A DNA stretch of 64,000 bases from positions 248,001 through 312,000 of the forward strand of contig NZ_FQZX01000001.1 in assembly GCF_900142175.1 (NCBI RefSeq). The letters run 5' to 3'. Below the pieces are notes generated by a model that saw nothing but the letters and a program-made list of their open reading frames with translations, was not told where the DNA came from and did not search any database. Positions within the stretch are counted from its first letter, which is position 1; the number at the start of each line of letters is the position of its first letter. Shown here piece by piece: positions 1-8,821 of the stretch. The translations under genes and the position numbers were made by a program. The stretch comes from Maribacter aquivivus (GTDB lineage Bacteria > Bacteroidota > Bacteroidia > Flavobacteriales > Flavobacteriaceae).

Positions 1-686
1 ATACCCGTTGGCAAATCACCTTCAAACTGGTTATATGAAAGAATCAATTCTTTTAAATTTACCAAACGCCCTAGATCTACTTCTATAGCACCTGCAAGTT
101 TATTACCGAAAAGCTCTAACCTTTCTAACTTACTTAATTTTTCAATTGACTTAGGTAGGCTTCCCTCTAAATAGTTACTTGAGAGGTTTAAAGATTTTAA
201 ACTTGATAGCTCTCCAATACCATTAGGAATTGCACCTTGTAATAAATTATTGAACATTGACAGCTCTTCTAACTGCGTCATTTTTGAATAATCTTGAGGT
301 AAACTACCTGTTAGTTTATTCATCTCTAAACGCATAGATGTCAACTTTTCTAATTTAAATATATCTTCTGGCAAACTACCTTCGATTACATTAAATGCAA
401 GATTTAATGTCTGTAAATGAGATAGGGCCGAAATTCCTTCAGGAATAGTTCCTGTAAGATTATTACGATATAGCTTTAATGCTGTTACGTGACCATCATT
501 GATCTCTATACCGTACCAGGTTGACGGGTCTGCTTTCACATCCCATTTATTTTGCCATTGATTACCAATGGTACTTTTATTAAGATCTAAGAGGTATTGT
601 TTTTCGCTTTTAGGTATTTGTGCGTTGACCACAAAGCTGCAGGTCAGCAAAAGAATTAAGCAGGTATTGGTTAGAACATTTTTCAT
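1..686 (-). CDS. Secreted leucine-rich-repeat protein (3' part outside window)
   Basis: The reading frame is open from the ATG at 686 to the window edge, giving about 228 residues with no stop. It begins with a signal peptide (roughly residues 1-23, ending VNA-Q). A short N-terminal cap follows, with a WxxKWDV-like segment and a WYGIE strand. Then come plant-type LRRs of about 23-24 residues with the pattern NLxxLxxLxLxxNxLxGxIPxxI. Such proteins are exported and are thought to bind proteins or glycans; no enzyme motif is visible. It lies just downstream of, and resembles, the LRR gene ending at 898, so the two look like a tandem duplication. No function can be assigned beyond LRR. The C-terminal end, including any type IX sorting domain, cannot be seen. 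Confidence 0.85.
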   Translation of the reverse strand, partial: MKNVLTNTCLILLLTCSFVVNAQIPKSEKQYLLDLNKSTIGNQWQNKWDVKADPSTWYGIEINDGHVTALKLYRNNLTGTIPEGISALSHLQTLNLAFNVIEGSLPEDIFKLEKLTSMRLEMNKLTGSLPQDYSKMTQLEELSMFNNLLQGAIPNGIGELSSLKSLNLSSNYLEGSLPKSIEKLSKLERLELFGNKLAGAIEVDLGRLVNLKELILSYNQFEGDLPTG

Positions 687-834
687 ACTGAAAAAATTAT
701 ATTGTTTGGGGAAACTTTACACATACCATTTACACAACTATACTGATATTAATTGAGTTAGTGTAAAAAGTACTTTTATTATAACGTGCAAAAAATACAT
801 TTATGATACATAGCTGGTAATAATGCATAAAAAC

Positions 835-866
835 AAGAAAGAGATGCTGTTCAACATCTCTTTCTT
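835..866 (-). terminator. Rho-independent terminator after LRR gene
   Basis: A 12-bp perfect stem (arms 835-846 and 855-866) with an 8-nt loop. On the minus strand it is followed by a T-rich run. It sits about 30 bp past the stop of the upstream LRR gene, so it probably separates the two LRR paralogues into different transcripts. Confidence 0.7.
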
Positions 867-897
867 TCACCAAACTAACTAAAAGTGTAAACTACTC

Positions 898-1773
898 TTA
901 CTCTTCTATATCTTCAAACTTCGTATCTGCCATTCTGGTTTTACTGAAGTTGATATCTTTAAACTCTAATTTTCTATCATCTTTATCATAATCAAAAACC
1001 AAATACTCTTTCGTTTCTAAAAACTCTAAAGCTTTAAAAGAACTGAAATTATTATTCTGAATTTGAAATACTTCTAAACTTGCCAAATCAGCAAACTCAC
1101 TAGGTATATCACCTATAAATCTATTATTTGCCAAAACCAATTCTTTCAACTTGCTTAACTTACCCATATCTCTTGGTATAGCACCTTCTAATCTATTTTC
1201 AAATAGCCCTAAAGTTTCTAATTGAGATAGTGCACCTAACGAATTAGGTATGTCACCATAAAACTCATTACTTGAAAGGTTCAGTACTTTTAAAGCCGTA
1301 AGGTTACCTAACGTAGCTGGAATTTCACCTGTGAAAAAATTATTGAAAGCTGAAAGCTCTTCTAATTGTATTAAACTACCAATACCTTCTGGCAATTCAC
1401 CATTAAGCCTATTCATCTCTAATTTTAAAACTTTTAAATTAGATAGGTTTGCTATTTCTGCAGGTAAAGAACCTGTTAATGAATTGAATGCAAGATTTAA
1501 TACTTTAAGGTTTTCTAAATTTCCTATTTGCGAAGAAATTGCGCCCATAAGATTATTATGGAATAAATTAATTTCTACTACTTTATCATTTTCTACCGTA
1601 ATACCGTGCCACTGAGAAACAGGAGTCTTTAAATCCCATTTTTTTACCCAATGAGTACCATTGGCGGTTTCATAAATATCAATTAACGCTTTCTTCTCCT
1701 TTTGAGAGACTTCCGCAAAACAAACAGTTGTCAGAAATAATAGACTGAAACTTAAATAGTATAATTTTTTCAT
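898..1773 (-). CDS. Secreted leucine-rich-repeat protein
   Basis: 291 residues. Signal peptide at about 1-20 (ending CFA-E), then a cap region with WxKKWDLKT and WHGITV. About eight tandem plant-type LRRs of 23-24 residues span roughly 65-255, with the recurring GxIPxxLGxLxxL pattern. An acidic C-terminal tail ends in DIEE. No C-terminal type IX sorting domain or transmembrane segment is visible. The protein is probably periplasmic or surface exposed and ligand-binding; its partner is unknown. The cap, repeat number and register match the neighbouring partial LRR protein, supporting duplication. A terminator hairpin follows at 835-866, and a pair of 10-bp direct repeats lies about 100-130 bp upstream of the start. 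Confidence 0.9.
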   Translation of the reverse strand: MKKLYYLSFSLLFLTTVCFAEVSQKEKKALIDIYETANGTHWVKKWDLKTPVSQWHGITVENDKVVEINLFHNNLMGAISSQIGNLENLKVLNLAFNSLTGSLPAEIANLSNLKVLKLEMNRLNGELPEGIGSLIQLEELSAFNNFFTGEIPATLGNLTALKVLNLSSNEFYGDIPNSLGALSQLETLGLFENRLEGAIPRDMGKLSKLKELVLANNRFIGDIPSEFADLASLEVFQIQNNNFSSFKALEFLETKEYLVFDYDKDDRKLEFKDINFSKTRMADTKFEDIEE

Positions 1774-1934
1774 AAGATGGTGGTTTGATAAATTCTGTAT
1801 ACTAAGAATTATCCTACAAATTTGAACTAATAACGTCGAAAACTGAAATTTTATCGTTCATTGACCCCTCTTTGTTGTGAAAGTAGAAGAATATGTTGTG
1901 AAACCCCAAAAACTGTATGTCAGTATATGTAGGA

Positions 1935-3845
1935 CTAAATTAACTCATCAATATCAATTGTAAGAGTTTCCCAGTTCTGCATTAGTGTTTCCAATTTTTT
2001 CTTTTTCGCTTGGTAACCTTCGAAAAAGTCAGGCTTGGCAATAGTGGTATCGTAGTCTACCAACAGCTTATGGTCGATATCTTTAATCTCTTTTTCAAGC
2101 GAACCAATCTTACTCTCTACTGAGCTTAACTGATTTTTTAAACTTTTTAGTTTCTTCTGATCTTGAAATGAATTTGATGGTTTAGATTTTGTCTTTTCTA
2201 CAACAACTGCCGACTTCTTCTCAATAGCTCTAAAGTTTTCTACTTTACGTTGTTCTAGGTAAAAATCTACATCACCTAAATATTCCCTAATTTTTTGATC
2301 TTTAAATTCATATACCTTATTGGTAAGACCTTGTAGAAAATCTCTATCGTGAGAAACCAATATCAAAGTACCTTCAAAGTTCATACATGCTTGCTTAAGT
2401 ACATTCTTTGATTTAATATCTAAGTGGTTGGTAGGCTCATCCATCACCAATACATTAAAAGGCTGCAATAACATTTTTGCTAAAGCTAAACGGTTACGCT
2501 CACCACCCGATAGTACTTTTACATACTTATCTACTTCATCACCTCTAAACAAAAATGAACCTAAAATATCTCTTACCTTACTTCTATTCTTTTCGTTCGC
2601 TGCATCGATCATCGTATCTAAAATGGTCTTATTACCATCAAGATACTCCGCCTGGTTTTGAGCAAAATACCCTATCTGTACATTATGCCCCAGTTTTAGG
2701 TGACCGTCATGTTCAAGCTCACCTACAATGATTTTTGCCAGAGTAGATTTTCCTTGTCCGTTCTGCCCAACAAAGGCAGTTTTACTATCGCGCTCAATAA
2801 GCAGGTTGATATCGTTCAATACTAAATTATCACCATAAGCTTTTGATAGGTTTTCTATCTCTACAACCACTTTACCAGGAGTAACAGAAATTGGAAAACG
2901 AAGACTCATTACACTATTATCATCTTCATCGACCTCTATACGCTCTATTTTGTCTAATTTCTTAATTAAAGATTGCGCCATTGAAGCTTTGGTCGATTTC
3001 GCCCTAAACTTTTCAATTAATCTTTCTGCTTGTTGAATTTCTTTTTCTTGGTTCTTTTGAGCGTTTACCTGCTGCTGCTTTATCTCATTTCTCAATACCA
3101 GGTATTCGGTATACGGTTTATTATAATCATAAATACGACCTAACGAAATTTCAATAGTTCTGTTGGTAACATTATCCAAGAACATTTTATCGTGAGATAC
3201 AATAACCACCGCACCGGTATAACTGTTCAAAAATTGCTCAAACCATATAATAGATTCAATATCCAAGTGGTTGGTAGGCTCATCTAATAACAAGACATCA
3301 TTAGTTTGCAATAATAATTTTGCAAGCTCTATACGCATACGCCAACCACCAGAAAAGGTTTCGGTCTTCTTATCAAAATCTTCTCTTCTAAAACCTAAAC
3401 CTTGTAGTATTTTTTCTGTCTCGCCTTGGTAATTATAACCCCCTAAAATTTCATAGTGGTGGGTAATATCACTTAGATCTACAATTAACTGACTGTATAT
3501 ATCAGATTCATAATCGGTTCGTTCTGCTAATTGATGATTAATCTCATCTAACTTCAGCTCTAAAGCTTTTATCTCTTCAAAAGCCTGGTATGCCTCTTCT
3601 AAAACTGATCGACCTTCTACAAAATCTATATCTTGTCTAAGAAAACCAATTTTAATATCTTTTTCTATTGCAATAACACCGGTATCTAAAGCCATATCCT
3701 TGTTAAGCAATTTCAACAAGGTTGACTTACCTGCGCCGTTTTTACCTACTAGCCCTGCTCTATTTCCTCCATTTAAGCGAAATGATATTTCTTCAAATAA
3801 ATATTCTCCTCCAAAAGAGACTGATAGGTTGTGAACGTTTAACAT
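1935..3845 (-). CDS. ABC-F family ATPase
   Basis: 636 residues with two ABC ATPase domains and no membrane segments, the ABC-F (EttA/Uup/YheS-like) architecture. First domain: Walker A GKNGAGKST at 34-42, signature FSGGW at 164-168, Walker B with LLLDEPTNHLD at 185-195. Second domain: GQNGQGKST at 360-368, LSGGE at 445-449, VMDEPTNHLD at 467-476. The linker at about 245-305 is the charged helical region that in this family enters the ribosomal E site. A Lys-rich coiled-coil tail lies at about 570-636. Family members act on translating ribosomes or antagonise antibiotics; which subtype this is cannot be told here. The ATG at 3845 opens directly into the first ABC domain, so the start is secure. 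Confidence 0.93.
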   Translation of the reverse strand: MLNVHNLSVSFGGEYLFEEISFRLNGGNRAGLVGKNGAGKSTLLKLLNKDMALDTGVIAIEKDIKIGFLRQDIDFVEGRSVLEEAYQAFEEIKALELKLDEINHQLAERTDYESDIYSQLIVDLSDITHHYEILGGYNYQGETEKILQGLGFRREDFDKKTETFSGGWRMRIELAKLLLQTNDVLLLDEPTNHLDIESIIWFEQFLNSYTGAVVIVSHDKMFLDNVTNRTIEISLGRIYDYNKPYTEYLVLRNEIKQQQVNAQKNQEKEIQQAERLIEKFRAKSTKASMAQSLIKKLDKIERIEVDEDDNSVMSLRFPISVTPGKVVVEIENLSKAYGDNLVLNDINLLIERDSKTAFVGQNGQGKSTLAKIIVGELEHDGHLKLGHNVQIGYFAQNQAEYLDGNKTILDTMIDAANEKNRSKVRDILGSFLFRGDEVDKYVKVLSGGERNRLALAKMLLQPFNVLVMDEPTNHLDIKSKNVLKQACMNFEGTLILVSHDRDFLQGLTNKVYEFKDQKIREYLGDVDFYLEQRKVENFRAIEKKSAVVVEKTKSKPSNSFQDQKKLKSLKNQLSSVESKIGSLEKEIKDIDHKLLVDYDTTIAKPDFFEGYQAKKKKLETLMQNWETLTIDIDELI

Positions 3846-3985
3846 AAATTCTAATTATTCTAGTTTTTTCTTAAAAGCAAAATCTATTTTACCATAGAAA
3901 CTTTTAAGTTAAATTTTTCTTTTCAATGATATATATCAGGCATTAAAAATACCTCAAAATCGTACCTTAGTGTAAAGTTTTGCAA

Positions 3986-4381
3986 ATGTTAAAAAAAGGA
4001 AACAAACTCTACAGTATTTTAACAGGAAGTTGCCCTAGATGTCATGAAGAAAGTATGTATTTGGACAAAAACCCGTACCATATGGGTAAAATCTTTAAAA
4101 TGCATGAAAAATGTAGCCATTGTGATTTAAAATATAAAATAGAACCTTCGTTTTTTTACGGGGCTATGTATGTGAGTTATGGAGTAGGTATTGCCTTTGC
4201 CGTGGCGGCATTTGTTATCGCCTATCTTTTTCTAGGCGCTGGCTTGATAGAAGCGTTTATTGCTATAATTATTACCCTTATTGTATTTATGCCGGTAATA
4301 ATGAGGGTATCTCGTAATATATGGATCAATATATTCATCAAGTATGATGCTAACGCTACCTCAAAAAGTCTTAATTCGTAG
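3986..4381 (+). CDS. DUF983 family membrane protein
   Basis: 131 residues from the ATG at 3986; an in-frame TTG two codons upstream is less likely. The N-terminal half carries two CxxC pairs (C16/C19 and C43/C46) that would form a zinc ribbon. Two hydrophobic helices follow, at about 60-85 and 90-112. This is the layout of DUF983, a family common in Bacteroidota and alphaproteobacteria with no settled role. The 3' end overlaps the convergent flavoprotein gene by 11 bp. Confidence 0.85.
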   Translation: MLKKGNKLYSILTGSCPRCHEESMYLDKNPYHMGKIFKMHEKCSHCDLKYKIEPSFFYGAMYVSYGVGIAFAVAAFVIAYLFLGAGLIEAFIAIIITLIVFMPVIMRVSRNIWINIFIKYDANATSKSLNS

Positions 4382-5414
4382 CAAAACGCTCTATATTCAT
4401 TTCTTCCAATAAAGGAATTTGATGTTCTATACGCTCGTAAAGAGATTTAGCCGCCCAAGGTGCGATGGTTATACCATGAGACCCAAAACCATTTAACAGC
4501 CATAAGTTGTTATACTTTGGATGCCTACCCACCAAAGGTCTTCTATCTTGTACTGTAGGGCGCATACCTGCTTCGTGGTCAACTATCTCATAAGCGCAAC
4601 CTAATAGGCTATCTAATTTATTGGTAAGCTCATTTTTAGCCTCTAAAGTTGTTAAATTGTCTTTCTGATCTCTATTATACGTTGCTCCAACTTTGTACAA
4701 ATCATCGCCAAGTGGAATTAAAAATATGGATGATTTAATTATTTGAATTTCTTTTAATTCTTTAGCCTTTATGACAATGTATTCACCTTTTGACCCTTGC
4801 ATTGGTAAATGGTTGAAATACGGATTCTGCATCATACCATAACCTTCAGTAAAGACTATGTTCTTTGCTTTTATATCTTGATAACCAACAGCTTCTTGCT
4901 CAATTTTAAGTTGATTATAATCAAATGTATCTGAAAATAACTTGTTTTCTTTTTTTAGCCAGTTCGCGTAGCTATTAAAAAGCAATTTGGTATTTAACTT
5001 ACCTGTTTCCAATACTTTTCCAAATTGATGCTGTGCTTTGAGCGAGGCATTCTCATTACTTACCAATTTTGAATCTAGATATGGCTTTAGTTTTTCTTTA
5101 TCGGCAGCTTCAAACCAAAGGTTTTGCTCTTCTATAGATGCAAATTTTCGCAGAACATTGAGCTTTTCATCAAACTTAACATTTAAAAATTTCTCTAATT
5201 GCGTATAAAAATCAGTTGCTATAGGTAGCTGCTCATCTGCTCGCCAAGAGAGGGTAAATCGCTTTAAGATAACAGGATTATACAAACCGCCTGCCACACG
5301 AGAAGATGTTTGAGATTGATCATTAAAAACCACAAACGTTTTGTTGTTTTTACGTAGAGTTTCGCAAAATGCGACACCCGCCAACCCTAGTCCTACTACC
5401 ATATAATCTACCAT
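4371..5414 (-). CDS. FAD-dependent oxidoreductase, DAO family
   Basis: 347 residues from the ATG at 5414. The open frame runs further upstream but through the gldN terminator hairpin, so the longer start is rejected. The Rossmann FAD motif GLGLAG is at residues 8-13. The C-terminal part has a RPTVQDRRPLVG stretch and a GFGSHGITIAPWAA stretch, typical of the D-amino-acid oxidase/DadA/MnmC-C fold, where this region closes over the flavin. Substrate unknown: a small amino acid or a tRNA-modification substrate are both seen in the family. Convergent and overlapping with the DUF983 gene. Confidence 0.88.
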   Translation of the reverse strand: MVDYMVVGLGLAGVAFCETLRKNNKTFVVFNDQSQTSSRVAGGLYNPVILKRFTLSWRADEQLPIATDFYTQLEKFLNVKFDEKLNVLRKFASIEEQNLWFEAADKEKLKPYLDSKLVSNENASLKAQHQFGKVLETGKLNTKLLFNSYANWLKKENKLFSDTFDYNQLKIEQEAVGYQDIKAKNIVFTEGYGMMQNPYFNHLPMQGSKGEYIVIKAKELKEIQIIKSSIFLIPLGDDLYKVGATYNRDQKDNLTTLEAKNELTNKLDSLLGCAYEIVDHEAGMRPTVQDRRPLVGRHPKYNNLWLLNGFGSHGITIAPWAAKSLYERIEHQIPLLEEMNIERFATN

Positions 5415-5458
5415 GGCACAAATGTAATGACAATTGCACAAAACATAATATAAAAACA

Positions 5459-5486
5459 AAAGACCCAATCTTTCGATTGGGTCTTT
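5459..5486 (-). terminator. Terminator of the gldKLMN operon
   Basis: A 12-bp perfect stem (5459-5470 and 5475-5486) with a 4-nt loop. On the minus strand it is followed by a T-rich tract. It lies 28 bp past the gldN stop, closing the gliding operon before the flavoprotein gene. Confidence 0.85.
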
Positions 5487-5513
5487 ATTATGTGAATTGG
5501 ATTTTCAGTAAGC

Positions 5514-6401
5514 TTAGTAAGCCCACATGTCTTGTTCCTTATCTCTAATTGTTTCTTTAATTCGTTTTGCTTCCAATAATTGGAACAAAGCATTATCAGA
5601 AATGTAATCATCTACTTTTCTATCGCCTTGTACGTTATCTTCTTTGTAAATAACGGCATCGAATCTTCTTGCATTTAACAACATATCAAATGAGATAGGC
5701 TGAGCTGAATTCTGTGAGTTGAAAACTTTAGCTTCGTGCAACATTTCACGAGCATCTGGATACCATACCCAAAAAAGCTCTACCATATCTGGATTGTCAT
5801 CATCCATAAAGTTTACATCTGGCGCTACTGGAGCAATACCTAAAAGACGGTATTTTAATTCTCCCTGTCTCTTATCAAAATACCATATTCCTTTAACGTG
5901 GTATTCTTCAATATCAGCTGCAGAAATAGTTCTACGAGTAATATATTCTTCTGAAACAGATTCGCCTGCATTCATTTGCTCATACCCATAATCAAGAGTA
6001 TCAACCATTTGCAAGGCATCTTTTAAATCGCCAAAAGTTCTTTTTTGTGTAAAATAAGAATCTGTGTAAGTTTCTAATTTTCCACTTTTTAAATTTTTAA
6101 CTAGAACGTGGTATAAAGACCTTCTATCTGGGCCAATATCCATAGTATCTGTTGGATAATATAATGGGAAATTAACTCTCTCATCTAAATCTATGGATTC
6201 CCATAACGTTTTAGACCAAAGGATATCCCTATCATCTACATAACCATATTCTAATGGAGCATCGTTATCGACAGCTTTCTGTGCTTCTGTACGAATACCA
6301 ACCTCATCTGGTTTCTTTGCATTCAATACATTTGCTTGGGCCATCATTGATAAAGGTAACATTGTTACCGCTCCCATTACTAAAACATTTTTCCAATTCA
6401 T
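5514..6401 (-). CDS. gldN: Gliding motility / type IX secretion protein GldN
   Basis: 295 residues with an N-terminal signal peptide (about 1-21, ending MAQA). The body matches the GldN/PorN family in length and in segments such as the RRSLYHVLVKN and KGIWYFDKRQGELKYRLLGI regions. GldN is periplasmic and, with the lipoprotein GldK, forms the ring under the outer membrane that contacts the GldLM motor in the type IX secretion system. It is the last gene of the gldKLMN operon, 64 bp after gldM, and is followed by a strong terminator. The order and strand agree with the conserved cluster. Confidence 0.96.
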   Translation of the reverse strand: MNWKNVLVMGAVTMLPLSMMAQANVLNAKKPDEVGIRTEAQKAVDNDAPLEYGYVDDRDILWSKTLWESIDLDERVNFPLYYPTDTMDIGPDRRSLYHVLVKNLKSGKLETYTDSYFTQKRTFGDLKDALQMVDTLDYGYEQMNAGESVSEEYITRRTISAADIEEYHVKGIWYFDKRQGELKYRLLGIAPVAPDVNFMDDDNPDMVELFWVWYPDAREMLHEAKVFNSQNSAQPISFDMLLNARRFDAVIYKEDNVQGDRKVDDYISDNALFQLLEAKRIKETIRDKEQDMWAY

Positions 6402-6422
6402 GTTTGCTTCACTTTAAAATTA

Positions 6423-6451
6423 ACCGGGCAAGACCAATAGGCTCACCCGGT
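6423..6451 (-). other. Hairpin in the gldM-gldN spacer
   Basis: GC-rich 6-bp arms (6423-6428 and 6446-6451) enclose a 17-nt loop in the 64-bp gap between gldM and gldN. There is no T-run, so it is more likely an RNA-processing or stability element than a terminator. Confidence 0.4.
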
Positions 6452-6465
6452 ATCATTCTATTTAT

Positions 6466-8025
6466 TTAGTTTGTAATCTCCACAACTACTGGAGATACTT
6501 TCTTCAACTTGTAACTCTTATTGTTTGTGATATAAGCTTCGATATCAAATATTTGAACGATATCTCCTCTTTTAGCACGTGATAAAGCTTGTTTAGCCTT
6601 AGCATTCATTTTGTTTCCTCTTACTGAAACAGTTGGTTGACCTGGTACTTTGAATTTAAATCCGCTTACTGCAAGGTTTAAATCAAAATCGAAATCTTCT
6701 AAGCCAGCACCTACAGTAGCGATCTCAACATTCCTTTTTGGAAGTTTAATACTACCTGTTTGCTTACTTACAGAACCTTCTGGTCTTGGAATATCTTTAA
6801 TTCTGAATTCAGATTTAGAAGATACAGACTGACCATCTGGTAAAGTACCTGAAGCTGTAATAGTAACGTTTCTTCCAGTACCTGGAGTCATTACATACTT
6901 ACTACCACTTACAGATTTAAGACCTGGAGCAGATGCTCTTACCTTATTGTTTGGTATACCTGGTATAGAGATAGACATTGGGTTAGCAACACCTCTATAA
7001 ACAACATTCATTTTATCAGCAGCAATTAAAGCAGCATTAGGCTTAGATATTGTTGCGAATGAATTTTTAACCTCAACAGGAATTTCTTCACCGTCTTGCT
7101 TAAAGTAGATAGTACCTTTTACTTCATGATCACCAGCAGAACCAGAACCAATCAACATTTTAACACCACCAGCTTCTAATTTATAATCAGAACCTTCTGT
7201 TAATTTTCTACCATCTAAAGTCAATTCAGCTTTTATTGGGGTAGAAGAGTTATCAGTTTTGCTGATAATAATCTTACCATCATACTTCTCACCTGCATAG
7301 TATGCAGATTTAGTAGATGAAAGCGATGTTGCAAAGTTCTTTAAAGAAACTTGGTTAGACAACTCACCTGCTAACATAGATTTTAAAGCTGCTTCTTCAG
7401 TTATTTTAACGTCAGCTTGTAACTGAGTTAATTTTGCTAAAGATGCTACTAAAGGATACCCTTCATAGTGATAGTTGATCCAATCTTGTTTGGTACCGTC
7501 TCTTTTTTCAACTTTACCATTCTCATCTCCTGTTTGGAAACGATCAATAACAGATTGCTTTAAGGCTGCAGGCACTATCGCCGCAACTTGATCTCTATAA
7601 CCAGTTAAGTTACTCATGAATTTTTTACCGTCTTCTGATAAAGTTTCACCTTGGAATAATTTCTGATCTAAGTAATCAGCCATATCCATACGAGCATAAT
7701 CTTTAGGATCTTCGATCCCTTCCATCATACCTGTTTTAAGTCCTTCTAAGTAATCATAATACTCTTGAGACATTGCTTTTATCTGCTGAGCATTCTTATA
7801 TAACTTATCGTACTTTGCAGCATCTTCAGATGCTTTAGTTCCAAGACTTTCCAAGAACGCATCGTTACTTGCGGTTGTCTTTTGATTTGAAGTCTCTAGC
7901 TTTTCATTCATTATACCGAATGCGGCTAATACTTCTTTACTCATGTTTAGTGCCAGCATTGCGATGAAGATCAAATACATTAGATTGACCATCTTCTGAC
8001 GTGGTGAATTTTTTCCTCCTGCCAT
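6466..8025 (-). CDS. gldM: Gliding motility / type IX secretion motor protein GldM
   Basis: 519 residues. A single N-terminal transmembrane helix (about residues 11-37) follows a short cytoplasmic segment with GGKNSPRQKMVNLMY, the GldM hallmark. The rest is the large periplasmic region, which in known structures forms four domains (one helical, three beta-rich) as a dimer reaching toward GldKN. The C-terminal beta domain ends near VSPVVVEITN. With GldL it makes the proton-driven inner-membrane motor powering type IX secretion and gliding. It sits 55 bp after gldL and 64 bp before gldN. Length and start are standard for the family. Confidence 0.97.
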   Translation of the reverse strand: MAGGKNSPRQKMVNLMYLIFIAMLALNMSKEVLAAFGIMNEKLETSNQKTTASNDAFLESLGTKASEDAAKYDKLYKNAQQIKAMSQEYYDYLEGLKTGMMEGIEDPKDYARMDMADYLDQKLFQGETLSEDGKKFMSNLTGYRDQVAAIVPAALKQSVIDRFQTGDENGKVEKRDGTKQDWINYHYEGYPLVASLAKLTQLQADVKITEEAALKSMLAGELSNQVSLKNFATSLSSTKSAYYAGEKYDGKIIISKTDNSSTPIKAELTLDGRKLTEGSDYKLEAGGVKMLIGSGSAGDHEVKGTIYFKQDGEEIPVEVKNSFATISKPNAALIAADKMNVVYRGVANPMSISIPGIPNNKVRASAPGLKSVSGSKYVMTPGTGRNVTITASGTLPDGQSVSSKSEFRIKDIPRPEGSVSKQTGSIKLPKRNVEIATVGAGLEDFDFDLNLAVSGFKFKVPGQPTVSVRGNKMNAKAKQALSRAKRGDIVQIFDIEAYITNNKSYKLKKVSPVVVEITN

Positions 8026-8080
8026 GGATTTTTAATTTAGATTTTTATTAATAATTGATTCGGGTTGGTAAAAATCCAAA

Positions 8081-8737
8081 TTAGTTTTTGCTCATTGCAG
8101 ATAACATACCACCATATACACCATTCAATGAAGAAAGGTTTGTAGACAAAGATGCCATTTGATCTTTAAGTGCACTTGCATTTTGAACAACTTCTTCATT
8201 AACTGAAGCTTGTTTGCTAGCACTTTCTAATTGTACTTTATAAAGACTGTTCAAAGACTCCATTTGAGAGGCAGCCTGAACCATTTCACTAGAATATTTC
8301 TTAGTAGATTCCATTGCATCAACTGTTGGAGCGATACCTTTAGCAGCACCTTCAAAGTTTTTAATGCTTGAACCTAAGCTTTCCATAAGACTTGCGTCTA
8401 CACCAGCTTCTTTTAATAAATCATCTAATTTCTTAGATAAAGATGCTTCAGCTTCTTTTACTTCTGTTGCAGCTTGTGCTTTCTTTGGTGCTTTACCTTC
8501 ACCACCTGCTAATTCTGGGTATACTAATGCCCAATCTAACTCGTCATCTACTGGTTCAAATGCACTGATCGCGAAAATTAATGCTTCTGTAATAAGACCT
8601 ATCGCTAGAAGAATACCACCATTTAATGGTCCTAACTCCCAGTGAAGAATTTTAAATAATGCACCAATAATTACAACTGATGCTCCAAGCCCGTAGGCCA
8701 TGTTAAATAATTTTTTTGTGGATTTTGACTGTGCCAT
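8081..8737 (-). CDS. gldL: Gliding motility / type IX secretion motor protein GldL
   Basis: 218 residues. Two transmembrane helices lie at about 13-32 and 40-60, the second with a buried glutamate (E51) and another at its end (E61). K29 and H32 sit at the end of the first helix. Ionisable residues in these positions are known in GldL to carry proton flow. The C-terminal cytoplasmic region is helical and rich in Ala/Ser/Gln, with heptad-like stretches. GldL assembles as a pentamer around a GldM dimer to form the rotary motor. It lies 84 bp after gldK in the same operon. Confidence 0.97.
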   Translation of the reverse strand: MAQSKSTKKLFNMAYGLGASVVIIGALFKILHWELGPLNGGILLAIGLITEALIFAISAFEPVDDELDWALVYPELAGGEGKAPKKAQAATEVKEAEASLSKKLDDLLKEAGVDASLMESLGSSIKNFEGAAKGIAPTVDAMESTKKYSSEMVQAASQMESLNSLYKVQLESASKQASVNEEVVQNASALKDQMASLSTNLSSLNGVYGGMLSAMSKN

Positions 8738-8821
8738 GTTTAATTTAATTTAAGGTTTAAAAAAAAAGATTTGGTTAAAAAAATGAATTTGAATTTATAC
8801 TAAAACTGTTAATATTATTAT

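Noticed and set aside
568..756. 62-residue plus-strand frame
   Set aside because: Antisense to the start of the LRR gene; no coding features.
5415..5468. Longer N-terminus of the DAO flavoprotein
   Set aside because: It would be encoded by the gldN terminator stem, and the FAD motif sits correctly after the ATG at 5414.
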